NCBI RefSeq assembly: GCF_026262505.1
Contig: NC_067208.1
Span: 9,681,962 to 9,745,961 of the forward strand
Length of the DNA stretch: 64,000 nucleotides
From: Trichomonas vaginalis G3
Lineage: Eukaryota > Parabasalia > Trichomonadida > Trichomonadidae
Reading direction: 5' to 3'
Shown: one piece after another, positions 47,512 through 58,347 of the stretch
How the letters are laid out: each line of letters begins with the position of its first letter
How positions within the stretch are numbered: position 1 is the stretch's first letter
The notes under the pieces: model-generated
Databases searched by the model: none
Seen by the model: the letters and a program-made list of their open reading frames with translations, nothing else
What the model was told of the DNA's origin: nothing
Program-made: the position numbers and the translations under genes

Positions 47512-50069
47512 GGGTGTACTCCGGTCAAAAAATGGGGACAGTTTGTCTCGCTAGGGCACCTTATAAAGCTGTATCAGCGCCCAAAATTTAGGATACTATT
47601 ATATTAAGTAATTGGACCATGCTAGTCGGATTTAAGGCAAAGTTTTTAATTGATCATTTATTGATGCAATCATTTTCTAAAAGCAAGCTTACCAACCTTC
47701 AAAATATATTTACTGCAGGATAAAAATTATTATACCATAGATTACACAAATTTCAACAGAAATCAATATTATTTTTTCAAATCCCTCATGATTATTTAAT
47801 AAATAATAGAATGTATTCATTTATGTACTAGTTGTAGTTAATTCTCATATAACAAAATCTTTCTCTACGTATTATGATACGCTCATTTTATTACATTTAG
47901 AATTATATTGAAATTCTGTATTTATTTGCTTCTTCAATATGCTAGCAACTATCAGAAGTATTGACAAGTAGCTTCGTTTCAACCATAGAGTTCGAAGTTT
48001 AATTTTCCAAATTCTATCGTAGAAATTACACGTTGGACTTTTTGTGTGCATTCAGTAGTAATTTTAATGCGTTTTCGAGTTATTAGGTATTTAGTGTGCA
48101 ACTCTGCAAAAAAAGAAAATTCAATATTTTTATCAACTTGAATTTGGTTCAAAATAGTTGTATCAGCAAAACAATCTAATACATGTTATATTTTTTATTA
48201 GACTTTTGAAGAATTTGTTGTTTTCGATGAAGTACATGGTTTTAAGAAATAGAGCCATGCGTTTTAGAATGTAGCTTCTTTGTCATTGCAGAAACAATAT
48301 ATTATTAGCGCGCTATGTTATGTTGTATATTTATCTTGTTTTTGTTGTTTTTTCTTCACATTAGATTAAAAAAGTGAATTTGTAAAGTTTTCATTTTTGA
48401 TAGAACTCATTGAATTCGACCGGAGTCAGTGTCAGATTCATAGAACTCTTGCTATATGAACATTGCAACAATTCTTTAACGGTAGATTATATATATACCA
48501 AATAAGGAATCTACTCTGAGAGAATCACTTTCCAAATTTTTCCCGTTTAGCTTATGGATGTCGGATTCCACAAAAAATAAGGTTCTCAAGACACTTGGTG
48601 TCTTGACCTTTTTTTTTTGTACGTTAGAAATGTACGTTTAATCAATTTGCTCGGCGTTTGCCGAGCTCACATGCTGACATTCACAATCCTAACCATTTTT
48701 GGTATAGGATCTACAAATCTTCATTTTATAATGAAGTTCTCTTTTGGATTCTTAATTTGATCCTATCCAAAATGAGAACTTCATTATAAACGCTCTTTAA
48801 AGAACTCTCTGATCCATATTTTGTCAGAGATTGCATATCAATTACACTAGAGCAAAGTTCTTCCTGAAGATTAATCTTTTATAAGCTGATCCTCAGAAAG
48901 AACTTTGCTCTTTTCGACTTATATACAGAATCCAACGATAAATTGGGGGAACGGTATTAGCTACCCTAAAGTACTATGAATTTCTCTTCATAGTACCTTT
49001 TGAGAAGCTAAATACCGCTCAAATACATTGTTTTAGAGGTGATTACAAGAACCCAACATTAATGCAAAGTTCTTTGGGTCTATCTCAATCAATAAGGTAA
49101 CTCAAAGGAGTTTGCATTAATTAAGGAATATCTTATTCATAAAAAGCATAAATACATTAATTATGAACAGATTTCTTTCGAAGACCCCAATTAAATGAGA
49201 GTCTTCGAAAGAAATCTGTTCATAATATAGTAAATACTTGAAAACAACTCTTTGGTGAGTAAAGAATGATACGTCAAACCCTAATTAGGATAACTCTGCA
49301 AGAGTTTCACTATTTAGTGAAACATCTTGTTGAGTTTTTTCTTAATTTATGATTGCTGACGTTCCGATGACCAGAGAGTACTTTTACAACGCTTTTAGAG
49401 CAGTATTAATACGAAGCCTCTCATTGAATGAGAGACTTCGGATTAATACTGTTCTATTCAAGTAGTCTCACTAAGCACTGACTTCCTGTAGACTAAAGAA
49501 CTGGATTACATCTACTAATCAATTGATTCGGATGGAAATCAGAAAGCGTATTCGAGAAGATACAATCCAGAAGTGCAAGACTTAAGAATTCTAAGTTAGA
49601 ATATCATAAGTACTGCAGTCCTGGATTGTAGAATTCATATGATGGCCAAGTGGAGAGATCATAATGATGCAGGATAATGTATGCGGCAAATGATGTTATA
49701 TGCTTATAGAAGTAGGCAAATGCAGTACAATGATATATACTTTATATAAACATATAATATCATTTGACGTATAGCATAATATCAAGATAGCATAGCAAAA
49801 TAAATTTTTAGAGGGTAAAAATATATGAAAATGGGTAAAATTCAATAGTGTCTGACCTATCGTTGTTTTTGATGGTGTCTTATGTAACCGTCAGACACAT
49901 TCAAATTTTGAATGGTGTCTTGTGGTTTGACAGACACCTTTGAAAAAATAAAATCTCTTTTATTTTAATTATATAGAACCTTTACATATTATACTAGATT
50001 TTACCCGTTTTAATTGTTGAGTTTTGATATAATTTTTCTTTGAAAAATGCGCAAAATAAATTTGAAAAT
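47512..50069. mobile_element. Left part of TTAA element K2, with hairpin array
   Basis: It begins TTAA then GGGTGTACTCCG, the inverted copy of the end at 40,573-40,588. No transposase frame of useful length is present, so K2 is non-autonomous. From 48,580 to 49,640 it carries at least seven hairpins with 15-30-bp arms, among them 48,717-48,795, 48,846-48,912, 48,955-49,018, 49,060-49,128, 49,160-49,225 and 49,400-49,465. The last has the CTCTCATNNAATGAG loop shared with block A. It ends ATTTGAAAAT against X copy 2. Confidence 0.65.
48580..49640. repeat. Hairpin array in K2
   Basis: Successive imperfect palindromes with arms such as GAACAGATTTCTTTCGAAGA, AGAGCAAAGTTCTT and AGCAGTATTAATACGAAG are separated by 20-60 bp. 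Different arms have different sequence, so this is not a simple tandem repeat. Each could fold into a 60-75-base hairpin RNA if transcribed. Confidence 0.75.
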
Positions 50070-51978
50070 AGGGTTGTACAAACTGGCACAATTTTGCGGG
50101 CCGCGTGCCAGCTCCTGGCAGGCGGCCAAAATCAAAAAAGTGGCCAAAAATCGGGCCTCGTGGTGTGGAAAGGGTGGAGCCCGAAGGGCGACATCCTTTC
50201 CACGCCACTCGACCTATGACCACAATTATATAATATGCTCATTATTATTTTTTCTTCTTTTTTTTTTCTTTTTCTCTTTTCTTTCTTCTTTTTCCCTTTT
50301 CCCTTCCTTTTTTTCTAGTTTTGGAAAGGAAAAAGTAAAAAATTTAATAATTAATTTTATTACTATGAAAATATACTTTTTAGCTTATATTGTAAGCTGT
50401 GAGAGTTTTAAGTGATGGAAGATATAAATCAAATTTGAAATTCAACAAATCTTGTTATGATTAAGTTGAATATTGTACTCTAATTAAGAGTTTTCAGTTA
50501 TGAACTCAGGTATTATATAATAAAAGTATAACTCAAGATAATAAAGAGGTTTTTAAAATGTAGATCTGAAAATCAAACTACCATGTTTGATATGATTAAG
50601 TTGAATAATGTTATTTTATTAAATGGTTCAAATCTGTGAAATCGGCAATTACAAATTAAAGGCGTAGTTCAAAAAATTAAAGAGATTTTAAAAATTTAAT
50701 ATCAGAATTAAACTAAAAAAAGGATTTAGTTATTTCAGTAATTATCAGAAAAGGTTAAAAAGATAGGGTAAGTAATGAGACTTGAGTGAGATGTGAGAAA
50801 ACATATGTAAATAATTAGATATCTGATGAGTAAGGTAGTAATGAGAGTTAAGATCTGGTTAGTAAGGTAGTAATGAGAGTTAAGATCTGGTTAGTAAGGT
50901 AGTAATGAGAGTTAAGATCTGGTTAGTAAGGTAGTAATGAGAGTTAAGATCTGGTTAGTAAGGTAGTAATGAGAGTTAAGATCTGGTTAGTAAGGTAGTA
51001 ATGAGAGTTAAGATCTGGTTAGTAAGGTAGTAATGAGAGTTAAGATCTGGTTAGTAAGGTAGTAATGAGAGTTAAGATCTGGTTAGTAAGGTAGTAATGA
51101 GAGTTAAGATCTGGTTAGTAAGGTAGTAATGAGAGTTAAGATCTGGTTAGTAAGGTAGTAATGAGAGTTAAGATCTGGTTAGTAAGGTAGTAATGAGAGT
51201 TAAGATCTGGTTAGTAAGGTAGTAATGAGAGATCTGCGGGCAGTAATGATACATCTATGAGTACATAACTAAAACATGAGTTCTATGAGCGAAATCTGAG
51301 AGCTAAAAGCCGAGAGATCTAAGGTAAGTAATGAGAGAAGAGAATTTGAAATTTTACAAAATACGTTTACTCATACAAAATAATTCGCATTCTTTTATAA
51401 CGAATCTCAATGCCAATTAATACATAAAACAGATTTTAGCAATCAATTGCAAGATTTAGAAAGATTTTATTTATAATCTCAGCCAAATTAACAAATATTT
51501 TATTGATTTCGTAAAAAATAGCAATAAAACATAAAAATATGACATTCTATTTTTCCAAAAAAAATTCAAAAATCATTTTTTAACATGAAATTTATATTTT
51601 TTAATTTTTTTTTAATTTTGAATTTTTTTTTGGAATTTTCAACCATGTCAAAAGTCGGGATCTACAAATGTATTCTCTTTGACATAGGATAAAAACATCC
51701 TTTCTTATAATTTCATTGTAAAATAAAATTTTCTTAAATTTATTGAATCCAAACTCAACTTTGCAACATTTTATTATCATAAAAACTAAGAAACATCAGG
51801 TAAACTTCAATTTGGAGAGCTTAAAATCATATCTAAATTGAAAAATAAGGGGAAAAAAATTGTAAAAAAAATCTCATTAGATGGGGCAAAAAGTGACTTT
51901 TTTAATGTGTTTTTTTAAAAAATCGTGCCAGCTGGCCAAAAAAGGTGTGCCAGCAGGCGTGCCAGTTTGTACAACCCT
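50070..51978. mobile_element. Non-autonomous transposon X, copy 2
   Basis: 1,909 bp, same orientation as copy 1 and nearly identical apart from two more minisatellite units and scattered small differences. Ends AGGGTTGTACAAACTGGCAC are intact. Left flank ends ATTTGAAAAT, as the right flank of copy 1 begins; right flank begins ACATTTTTT, as the left flank of copy 1 ends. Confidence 0.85.
50828..51232. repeat. 32-bp minisatellite in X copy 2, about 12 units
   Basis: Same unit as in copy 1, with 12 units here and all nearly identical. Confidence 0.9.
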
Positions 51979-53446
51979 ACATTTTTTAAAATAAAAATTT
52001 TAAAATAATCTCTTAGAAAAAATTCTATTTGTGTTATTGTTACATTCATAACATCATCGAGAGTGATATAAACTAAGTATCAATATTTTGAAATTGAACA
52101 CGCCAAAAATTTGATAATCCACATTCAATATTTTGTAAGTGGCGTACTTTTTGAATACTCGCCATACGCCTTGGAGTTCTCAATTTTGAATTCCCCTTTA
52201 TTTGGGCGACCTCAGAAAAATACGCCATTAAGAAAATATTGTATGAGATTTTAAATTTGAACACGCTCTACCTTAAGGAATTAAATTTATTAAGATATAT
52301 TTACATATAATAAACGAGTGCTTAAAAAATGTATTTAATCGCTTATGTAAGTTCCAAAAAAATCACGAAAATAAAAAAATCAAGGTTAAAATTTTATTTT
52401 TAAGGGTCCACTGTAAGGCCAAATAAGGCCTATCGTCGTCCCAAAAATATTGCTCAAGATGGTGTTTTTACTAAGGCCCAAAACTTAAAAAAACACAAAA
52501 AAATTAACTTTACTCTTTTGAGATCCTTATCAGATGTGCAACAATTTGATGCAGTATCGCAATTCGAATCCGACTTTTTAATGTAGATGTACTCTAACAT
52601 TCTTGAAAAAATGCAAAATGATATTAATCAAGCTTTTCATTTCTGTATCATACACGAAACAAAATCATTCATTATACTAAAATTTATCAAAGTTTGAATA
52701 ATGAAAAAAATAATATCTAAATTTTTACATTGAGTCGGCTATCGATATGGTCAATATTAAATCGTTTAAAAATGAGCATTGGCCAGAATAATACCCACTA
52801 AAATACACATTTTTTAAAATTTTATCAATTTGTTTTGGTATATCTTTATGATAATGAATAAAATGCTTATCTTTCATAAGTCAATACATAATTTATGCTG
52901 AAACACAAAAAATAACACGAAAATTTTTGGTCAACATTTCAAAAGGCAAACCCAAATTTTAGCTAAAAGTGCCAGGGAAAAAAAACGTTTAGTATTAAAA
53001 AAAAGACCGATGAGAGCTTCGTTCGAAATATAGAGGGAACTGAGAATGCGCAACCATTCTCAGGGAATATTGGATGCTATTCCCGTTCCCTCTGTATGGA
53101 AAATTGAGGTTTTCAAAGGGAGTTAAAATAATATCAAATTTATACTAATTTACTTCAAAATACAAAAGTATTTGGCAGCTAAAATTAGTTACTTTAGCAA
53201 GCCTATCAATACCCTTTTACGATTATTGCTACTTTTTCGAAATAAAAGTAAAAACAAATTTATACTAATTTACTTCAAAATACAAAAGTATTTGGCAGCT
53301 AAAATTAGTTACTTTAGCAAGCCTATCAATACCCTTTTACGATTATTGCTACTTTTTCGAAATAAAATAAATTTATTATCAAAAACCTTTTTTTTCTTAG
53401 TAAAAATAAAAATGTTATTTTATATCAAGTTTTTATTCATAAATTT
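51979..53446. other. Intergenic stretch with small repeats
   Basis: No gene is seen. TTAAGGGTCCACTGTAAGG at 52,400 resembles a TTAA-element end without a partner. At 53,020-53,098 two nested short hairpins (AGAGGGAAC and CATTCTC arms) occur. A 119-bp segment is repeated about 1.9 times at 53,136-53,368; an open frame at 53,172 is its by-product. If X copy 2's flank is the hAT promoter side, the outer end of the hAT element should lie in this stretch, but I could not find it. Confidence 0.45.
53136..53368. repeat. 119-bp tandem duplication
   Basis: The second copy starts at 53,255 and is almost identical to the first, with the core TTTGGCAGCTAAAATTAG. It lies just behind the MULE transposase gene end and may be part of that element's terminus. 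Confidence 0.85.
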
Positions 53447-55177
53447 TTATAATGTTGTATAAATTTGAAGGTGGAAATCTGTAATAATTTTATCTTGAAA
53501 AGACTTGGCATTCTCAACAATGAATTGAGGGGTATTGCATCCAAATTCTGTAATTTGCGTGAGAATACTAAGCTTGATTTCCATTGGGATACTTAATTTC
53601 GAAAAATACTGGGTCATTCGTTTTTGAACCTTTGCTGCCTTGACAACTTTATCAAGTAGGTCATCTAAACCCAATTGAAGCGTATTTAAGTTTGCTGATG
53701 AGTTAACTATTAACGATTTAATTTTATCAGTGAGCATTATACATTTTTCTGTATCCAGTCTGATTGTAGACTTTTTTGGCTTTTTTTCAGATGGCAACGG
53801 ATTTGGAATTTTGTCTCTGAGCCTTATATCTTGAGAAATTCTGTAATAAAATGAAGGAACGATAAAATCGATTAATTTCATCACAAATCGATCAAATCTC
53901 ATGAAAATTGTTCCGCCAAAGTAGTAATATTTAATTTTTTTGTTAATCGATTCTGAAATGTTATTTGTGAGAGCTAAATTTTCATCTCTTTCAGCGGCTG
54001 TCCATCTTTCTTGGTTTGATATCCATTGATTTTGTATGTATTTTGAAAATTCTGGGAATTTTTCGGCTATTTCCAGAATTTTTTTGAACGTTGGTTCAAT
54101 CCATTCTTTCTTGCCATTTCTGCCGTATGCAAGATAGTTCATTTTTGTATCTAATATCAATTTGTCTGAACTCTCAAATGCATAATCTTTCAAATTTTTT
54201 CTGAACGCCCTCATTACATGAACTGCACACCAATGAAGGATAACTTCTGGAAAAGAGTTGATAATCGCATTTTCGATTTCTTGTGCACAATCTGACATAA
54301 AATATTTTGGTTTTACTTTTGCCCAGTTAAAAAATGCCTTGAGACAGAATGCAATATTTTCTGAAGTGTTTGGATAAACGACAAATTGAAAAATTGGGAA
54401 TGCATGTGTATTTGGAAATTTGGCTGATATCATGTAAAACAACATTTTAAATTCAAGTAATGAATGGGTTGCATCAATAAAATGCTCTTTCACAATTTTG
54501 ATTATGTCCAGAAATTTGAAAGAAGCATAATAAAAGATTAATTTCTTTGGTTTGTTGTAATTATCGACATCGAAATAAATTAAATCTTTTGGTGACTCTT
54601 GTTCTTTGATACCCTTAAATAATTGAGTTGACTTGAATTGATTATCATCGTACTTTTGAATACCTTTGATCTTTTTATTTCCTTTTTCCTGAATTGTTTT
54701 CATTTGATCTGAAGATGCATTCAAAAAAGATGGCCTGTTAAGTGGATCATCCAGATCAAGTTTTTTGTCGCATTCAATTTGAGCCATTTTCGGATCACCC
54801 CCTGTTTTATAAAATTAATAAGTACCCGACGATAGCATTGTGATAATGTGTGGTATTTCTTTGTCTCATCTTTGATTTGATTGTGATTATGTGTTCCATT
54901 ATATTCTGTTAGGATATATTCTTCATCATCCTTTAGAAATGAGATACATGCTTCACATTTATCTGCACTGCACCTGAATTTTAATTTTGTTCCCCCTAAA
55001 TTTGGATTTTTTTAATTGATATGGACAACCTGCATGGCATTCGTTATCAATGACAGCTTTCATAGCATCTATATAAGATAGCCTTTCTTTAAGTTCGCAT
55101 GGTGCATCGATATGCATCAAAAAAAAATGAAATGAAATTTCAATATCAAAAAAAGCACAAAATTTGAAAAAATTCAC
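53447..55177 (-). pseudogene. Mutator-like (MULE) transposase, frameshifted
   Basis: The long frame (53,447-54,787) has the MULE catalytic domain: HFIDATHS (first Asp), KYFMSDCAQEIENAI (second Asp), HWCAVHVMRAFRKN (the CxxH block) and TNNISESINKKIKYYY (catalytic Glu). In front, in other frames, lie a WRKY/GCM-like zinc domain with CPYQLKKSKF, CEACISFLKDD and THNHNQIK, and a start at 55,177. At least two frameshifts separate these parts, near 54,990 and 54,790. The enzyme would move elements with ~9-bp duplications, such as X. Terminal repeats of this element were not found. Confidence 0.75.
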
Positions 55178-55929
55178 AAATCTCGGTTTCTGAAAGAAAA
55201 TGGCCTCTTAAACTTTGTGCATATATTCATCTATAAGACACATTGTATCCATATATTATTTAGCCAACACAACTTATCTGGTATCGAGAAAATTCAAAAA
55301 AAGCACAAAATTTGAAAATTGCTCGGTTCTACATTCAAAATAAATTTCATTAATTTTTACGTACATATTAAGGTACTTATCTTCTACATATATAATCTTC
55401 ATTAGATATATACATGATAAATAAAATTCATAAAACATTAAAAATCAAAAAATTAGATGAACCTTGGCAATTAAACTTTATTAAATAATAGTTGTTTATA
55501 AATTATATTATATTATCATTTAATATTATTTTGATAATGAAGATTTTATTTTGCAATAATATAAACGAAATTTTTTACCTTATGAACTTTTGATGGAAAT
55601 ATGCAAATTTAAAATAATAAAGAAAGCCGCGAGCGAAGCGATCGGCTTAGGTCTAAGATTTTGATTCAAATCTTTGCTTATATTCCTTAAATTCTTTATC
55701 AAACTCGCAACAGTTCCATAAAAAATTTTAAATTCTAAACTGTCAAAATTACCGATCGGTAATCACACCCTTCACGGGTGTGTCACTTTTTACAGGCGTG
55801 TCACTTTTAGCTAAAATTCCCCCTACTCATTGTCAATTCTTTGAATTTTTTATAAAATGCACGATATTCCGGCATTAGCCTCAATAAATATAAACTACAT
55901 GCATCACAATATTAGGATGAGATCAGGTG
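55178..55929. other. Intergenic stretch before P3
   Basis: No gene is seen. A GC-rich palindrome (AGCCGCGAGCGAAGCGATCGG core, 55,626-55,651) and a direct repeat of CGGGTGTGTCACTTTT type (55,780-55,810) occur. The six bases before P3 are CAGGTG. Confidence 0.5.
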
Positions 55930-57262
55930 AGTGGGGCTTCCAGGCGCGTTGCGCCCTCTAGCCCCGAAGATGTTTAGTATAAATGAAGTTTTTATTCGGA
56001 AAATTGTTAGTCTTCTGGTGTGAATTCGGAGGACTCTTCTTGGATAGAGTCTTGTATTTCCTCCTCCTCTTCTTCCTCCTCCATTGCTTCTGGGAAGAAG
56101 CCTTCTTCTGGGTCGAAAACATTATATAATGTGTAATTGAATGACACATTATATCTTTCTTTGAGTTCGCTCCTGACAAAGAACTTAGTTCCAGGAATAC
56201 AGAAGACTTCTGTGCGTTGGAAAAGCTGATGTCCTGGAACGAATTTGGCAATTAGAGACTTCTTTTTTCCGAATTGTTCAGGAGTTTTCATGACGACAGT
56301 AACAACATCTCCATCTGCGAGGTCTTGTTGTTGTTCGGAAAGGTAAAGAGCAATGATATGAATGGTTGCTGCGTTGAATTCGAGAAAGTCGAATTCAAAT
56401 TGTGTTGTCGTATAACATTCAAACCATTTTGTACAGTTGTCTCCGAACTCGTCAACGTATTCATCTTCGTCATATCCGTAACTAAAGACTTGGAATTCGG
56501 CAATTCTCGTGTCGAATGACCGTTGGAGGTAACGAGGAAGATTTTGACGAACTTGGTATAAAGTTCTCAACATTATAAGCTTAGTAAATGTTGGAAAATA
56601 CTGAACTAAGACATCGCTAAGCTCAATTGGACTTGGAATTGTCTTAGTAAGTTCAATTGAACTAGTAATTGCTTTGTTCAGAACTTCACAGAACTGAGTA
56701 TTGTATGTAGCGTCTGGTTGTGTGTTTTCTTCGGCGTCTTTGAGATATTTAGAGCAAATTTGTTGAAGAATTTCTCTTAATTCGTTGTTAGACTTTTTGG
56801 TGGTTATTCTAACCGCTGTGCCGGTTCTTGGAGGTTGTGGGGCTTTGGCTTTGGTTAGCGGTTGAGAATTGTTAATGTTTGAATTGTGGTTAACAGCGTT
56901 GGCTTCCATTAGATAAAAATGAACTGACCAGAAGTTTGTGGAAAATGAATATTGAATAAAAACGGTTTTTTCCAACGGAGACCCCCTCTATTTTTTTATT
57001 TTATTTAATAGTTACCGTTGGAAAAACGGTTTATCTCAAATATTGAATGAACTATAAACGTTTTTTGTTTTCTATATATACTTTTTTGTCCAACGGTAAA
57101 ACTTTTTAGACAACGGTTTTTGAGAGTCGTCGCCGTTGACTTTTTTGTAGAGCACTCAAAATAGTATAACTTTGTCCGGACAAGTAAGGGTCTATCGTCG
57201 CTACAGGAAAAGTTACAGGCGTTCCAAGGAAGTATACTTTGAGAAGCCTTTTTCCCCTTATA
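55930..57262. repeat. Left terminal repeat region of P3
   Basis: The outer 55 bp and the segment 57,130-57,262 both match the right end of P1 in reverse. A gene lies between them, as in the P2 terminal repeats. Whether the whole 1.33 kb is repeated at the other end of P3 cannot be seen. Confidence 0.65.
56007..56909 (-). CDS. 300-residue protein in the P3 terminal repeat, unknown
   Basis: I choose the start MEANAVNHN because TCATTTTTATCTA stands directly before it, as at other starts in these elements. The front is Pro/Asn-rich, the middle is a folded alpha/beta region (FPTFTKLIMLRTLYQV, FDTRIAEFQVFSYGYDEDEY), and the end is strongly acidic (AMEEEEEEEEIQDSIQEESS). No family is recognised. 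An acidic tail could bind histones or basic core proteins, which is speculation. Frame open throughout. Confidence 0.6.
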   Translation of the reverse strand: MEANAVNHNSNINNSQPLTKAKAPQPPRTGTAVRITTKKSNNELREILQQICSKYLKDAEENTQPDATYNTQFCEVLNKAITSSIELTKTIPSPIELSDVLVQYFPTFTKLIMLRTLYQVRQNLPRYLQRSFDTRIAEFQVFSYGYDEDEYVDEFGDNCTKWFECYTTTQFEFDFLEFNAATIHIIALYLSEQQQDLADGDVVTVVMKTPEQFGKKKSLIAKFVPGHQLFQRTEVFCIPGTKFFVRSELKERYNVSFNYTLYNVFDPEEGFFPEAMEEEEEEEEIQDSIQEESSEFTPED

Positions 57263-57380
57263 GAATGAGATAGGACGGTTATTTTACAAAACTGACAACA
57301 CTTTGACGAGTAGTTTTTTGAGCTGAACAAAAAGTGTCATATAAACATCTGTCAAAAACCGCTTTTTAACTTCACTTAAA

Positions 57381-58266
57381 ATGCCACGTAAGCTACGTAA
57401 GAATATACGTAAGAGGAAGGGAGCATTGAAACATCCAATAGTAAAACTGACACCACAACAACAGTTGCAACAACAAATGATGAATGACCCCACTATGTTG
57501 CAACAAATGTCAAGCAACCCTATGCTTTTAAACCGAGTTATTGGTGCACAGAGTGGAGGTTTAAGAGCGGCACTTTTAGCGAAAATGGCAGGCTATGGTG
57601 GAGCTGCAGACGGAACAGCTTATAACCCTCAAAGTCAAATGAATTTGAGTTCACTCAAAAATCAAATAACAGATGTCAAAAAGTCAAACATAGACATACA
57701 GAAACAAAATAAGTGAAAACGAAAAGAAACTAGAATATGACAGACAGACAAAGAAACTAAATGAGTTAAACGTAGAGAAAAAGAAGAAAGAAGAACAACT
57801 GAAAGAACTAAGTACAGAGGAATATGCGAAAAAAGTGTCAGAAAAAGCAGCAGAAGTAGCAAAAATGGAACAAGATGTTATAAATTTGAAAAACCATACT
57901 ACTCAATATAAAGTACTGAAAGATGAAGAGATAAAACAAAAAGCCATGAAGACATATATGGATAGCGATGAGTATAAAAAAGAAGTTGAAGCAAATGTAA
58001 AGGCAGAAAAACTTTTACAGTTGCAAAACCAAACCGTACAGTATGAAAACTTAGCACAAGAAAGTAAAAATAACGACGCAGCCATGCAAAAGGCAATGCA
58101 AAGCGCAGAATATATAAAAGCTAAAAATGACTATATAAAGAGTCAAGCTGACATTAAAGCAGCCCAACTTATAGGGTCAATAAGGACAAAAATACAAGCG
58201 GATGAAGACAGTTCAAATGAAGCTTTAATGAATGCTGACTTAAGAATGCTTCGAAGCTCTTCATAG
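57381..58266 (+). pseudogene. Basic/coiled-coil structural gene of P3, broken
   Basis: The N-terminus is strongly basic (MPRKLRKNIRKRKG), followed by a Gln/Met-rich stretch and a Gly-rich patch (LLAKMAGYGGAADGTAYN). A long coiled coil follows (KKLNELNVEKKKKEEQLKEL and similar). Basic start plus coiled coil suits a virion core or scaffold protein. I know no family. Broken. Confidence 0.5.
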
Positions 58267-58347
58267 TAAGTATAGTGAACGACTTCTCATCTGGAAAGAA
58301 ACTGAAGTCTGAAGGTTTCGACAAAGAGTTAGAGAAGTAGCAAAAAT

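Noticed and set aside
53172-53462. 96-codon plus-strand frame with internal repeat
   Set aside because: By-product of the 119-bp tandem duplication; no family likeness.
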